Source of the DNA: Planctomycetota bacterium
GTDB lineage: Bacteria; Planctomycetota; Planctomycetia; Planctomycetales; Planctomycetaceae
Assembly (NCBI GenBank): GCA_029977045.1
Contig: JAPOLP010000251.1
Location: 1 to 7,722, forward strand
Direction: 5' to 3'
DNA length: 7,722 nt
Below the pieces are notes generated by a model, which did not search any database, was not told the DNA's origin, and worked only from the letters and a program-made list of their open reading frames with translations. A program made the translations under genes and the position numbers. The first letter of the stretch is position 1. Every line of letters begins with the position of its first letter. Below are positions 7,683 to 7,722 of this stretch, piece by piece.

Positions 7683-7722
7683 TCAAGCAGTCTCGATACT
7701 CGATTCGTAGCCCGCGAGCATC
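7683..7722 (-). CDS. Possible 3' end of an upstream gene, cut by the window edge
   Basis: On the minus strand one frame reads MLAGYESSIETA and stops at TGA 7685-7683, leaving 15 bases to the dioxygenase start with the GGGGA site in between. Third codon positions in this frame are richest in G/C of the three, as in the neighbouring genes. The other two frames also stay open, ending in an ATGA overlap at 7667-7664 or at 7639, so the choice is tentative. Twelve codons are too few to suggest a product. If real, the dioxygenase is not the first gene of its operon. Confidence 0.3.
   Translation of the reverse strand, partial: MLAGYESSIETA

Overview
The window looks like a chromosomal piece of a planctomycete (Planctomycetota, probably class Planctomycetia). 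The main reason is a secreted protein ending in a DUF1559 (SBP_bac_10) domain, a family hugely expanded in that phylum. High-GC coding with mostly G/C third positions is consistent with this. No genus can be named from the sequence alone.

All five complete genes lie on the minus strand, so the reading order runs from the right end to the left: (1) an Fe(II)/2-oxoglutarate dioxygenase of the TauD/TfdA family, 7667-6678; (2) a sodium:solute symporter (SSS/SLC5-like), 6651-4930; (3) a secreted DUF1559 protein, 4913-3192; (4) a single-domain AAA+ ATPase, about 3103-1925; (5) a monovalent cation:proton antiporter-like protein with a C-terminal CBS pair, 1767-79. The right edge probably holds the last codons of another minus-strand gene. 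The first 78 bases show nothing recognisable.

The first three genes are tightly packed (gaps of 26 and 16 bases, each next start with a Shine-Dalgarno-like site) and are probably co-transcribed. The ATPase follows after about 88 bases and the antiporter after 157 bases, so those two may have their own promoters. The dioxygenase-symporter pair suggests uptake of a small organic solute and its hydroxylation or oxidative cleavage, but the substrate cannot be read from the sequence. No mechanism linking the DUF1559 protein, the ATPase and the antiporter to that pair is visible.

I see no RNA gene, CRISPR array, insertion sequence or phage gene, and nothing that convincingly amounts to a new multi-gene system. 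The most unusual points are: an Asn-Asn pair where related antiporters usually carry the ion-binding Asp-Asp or Asn-Asp pair; a dyad-rich, repeat-like stretch that encodes the last ~30 residues of the ATPase; a Walker B motif with Asp in place of the usual catalytic Glu; and a DUF1559 protein with a Sec-type signal and a large unassigned domain in place of the usual prepilin-like N-terminus.
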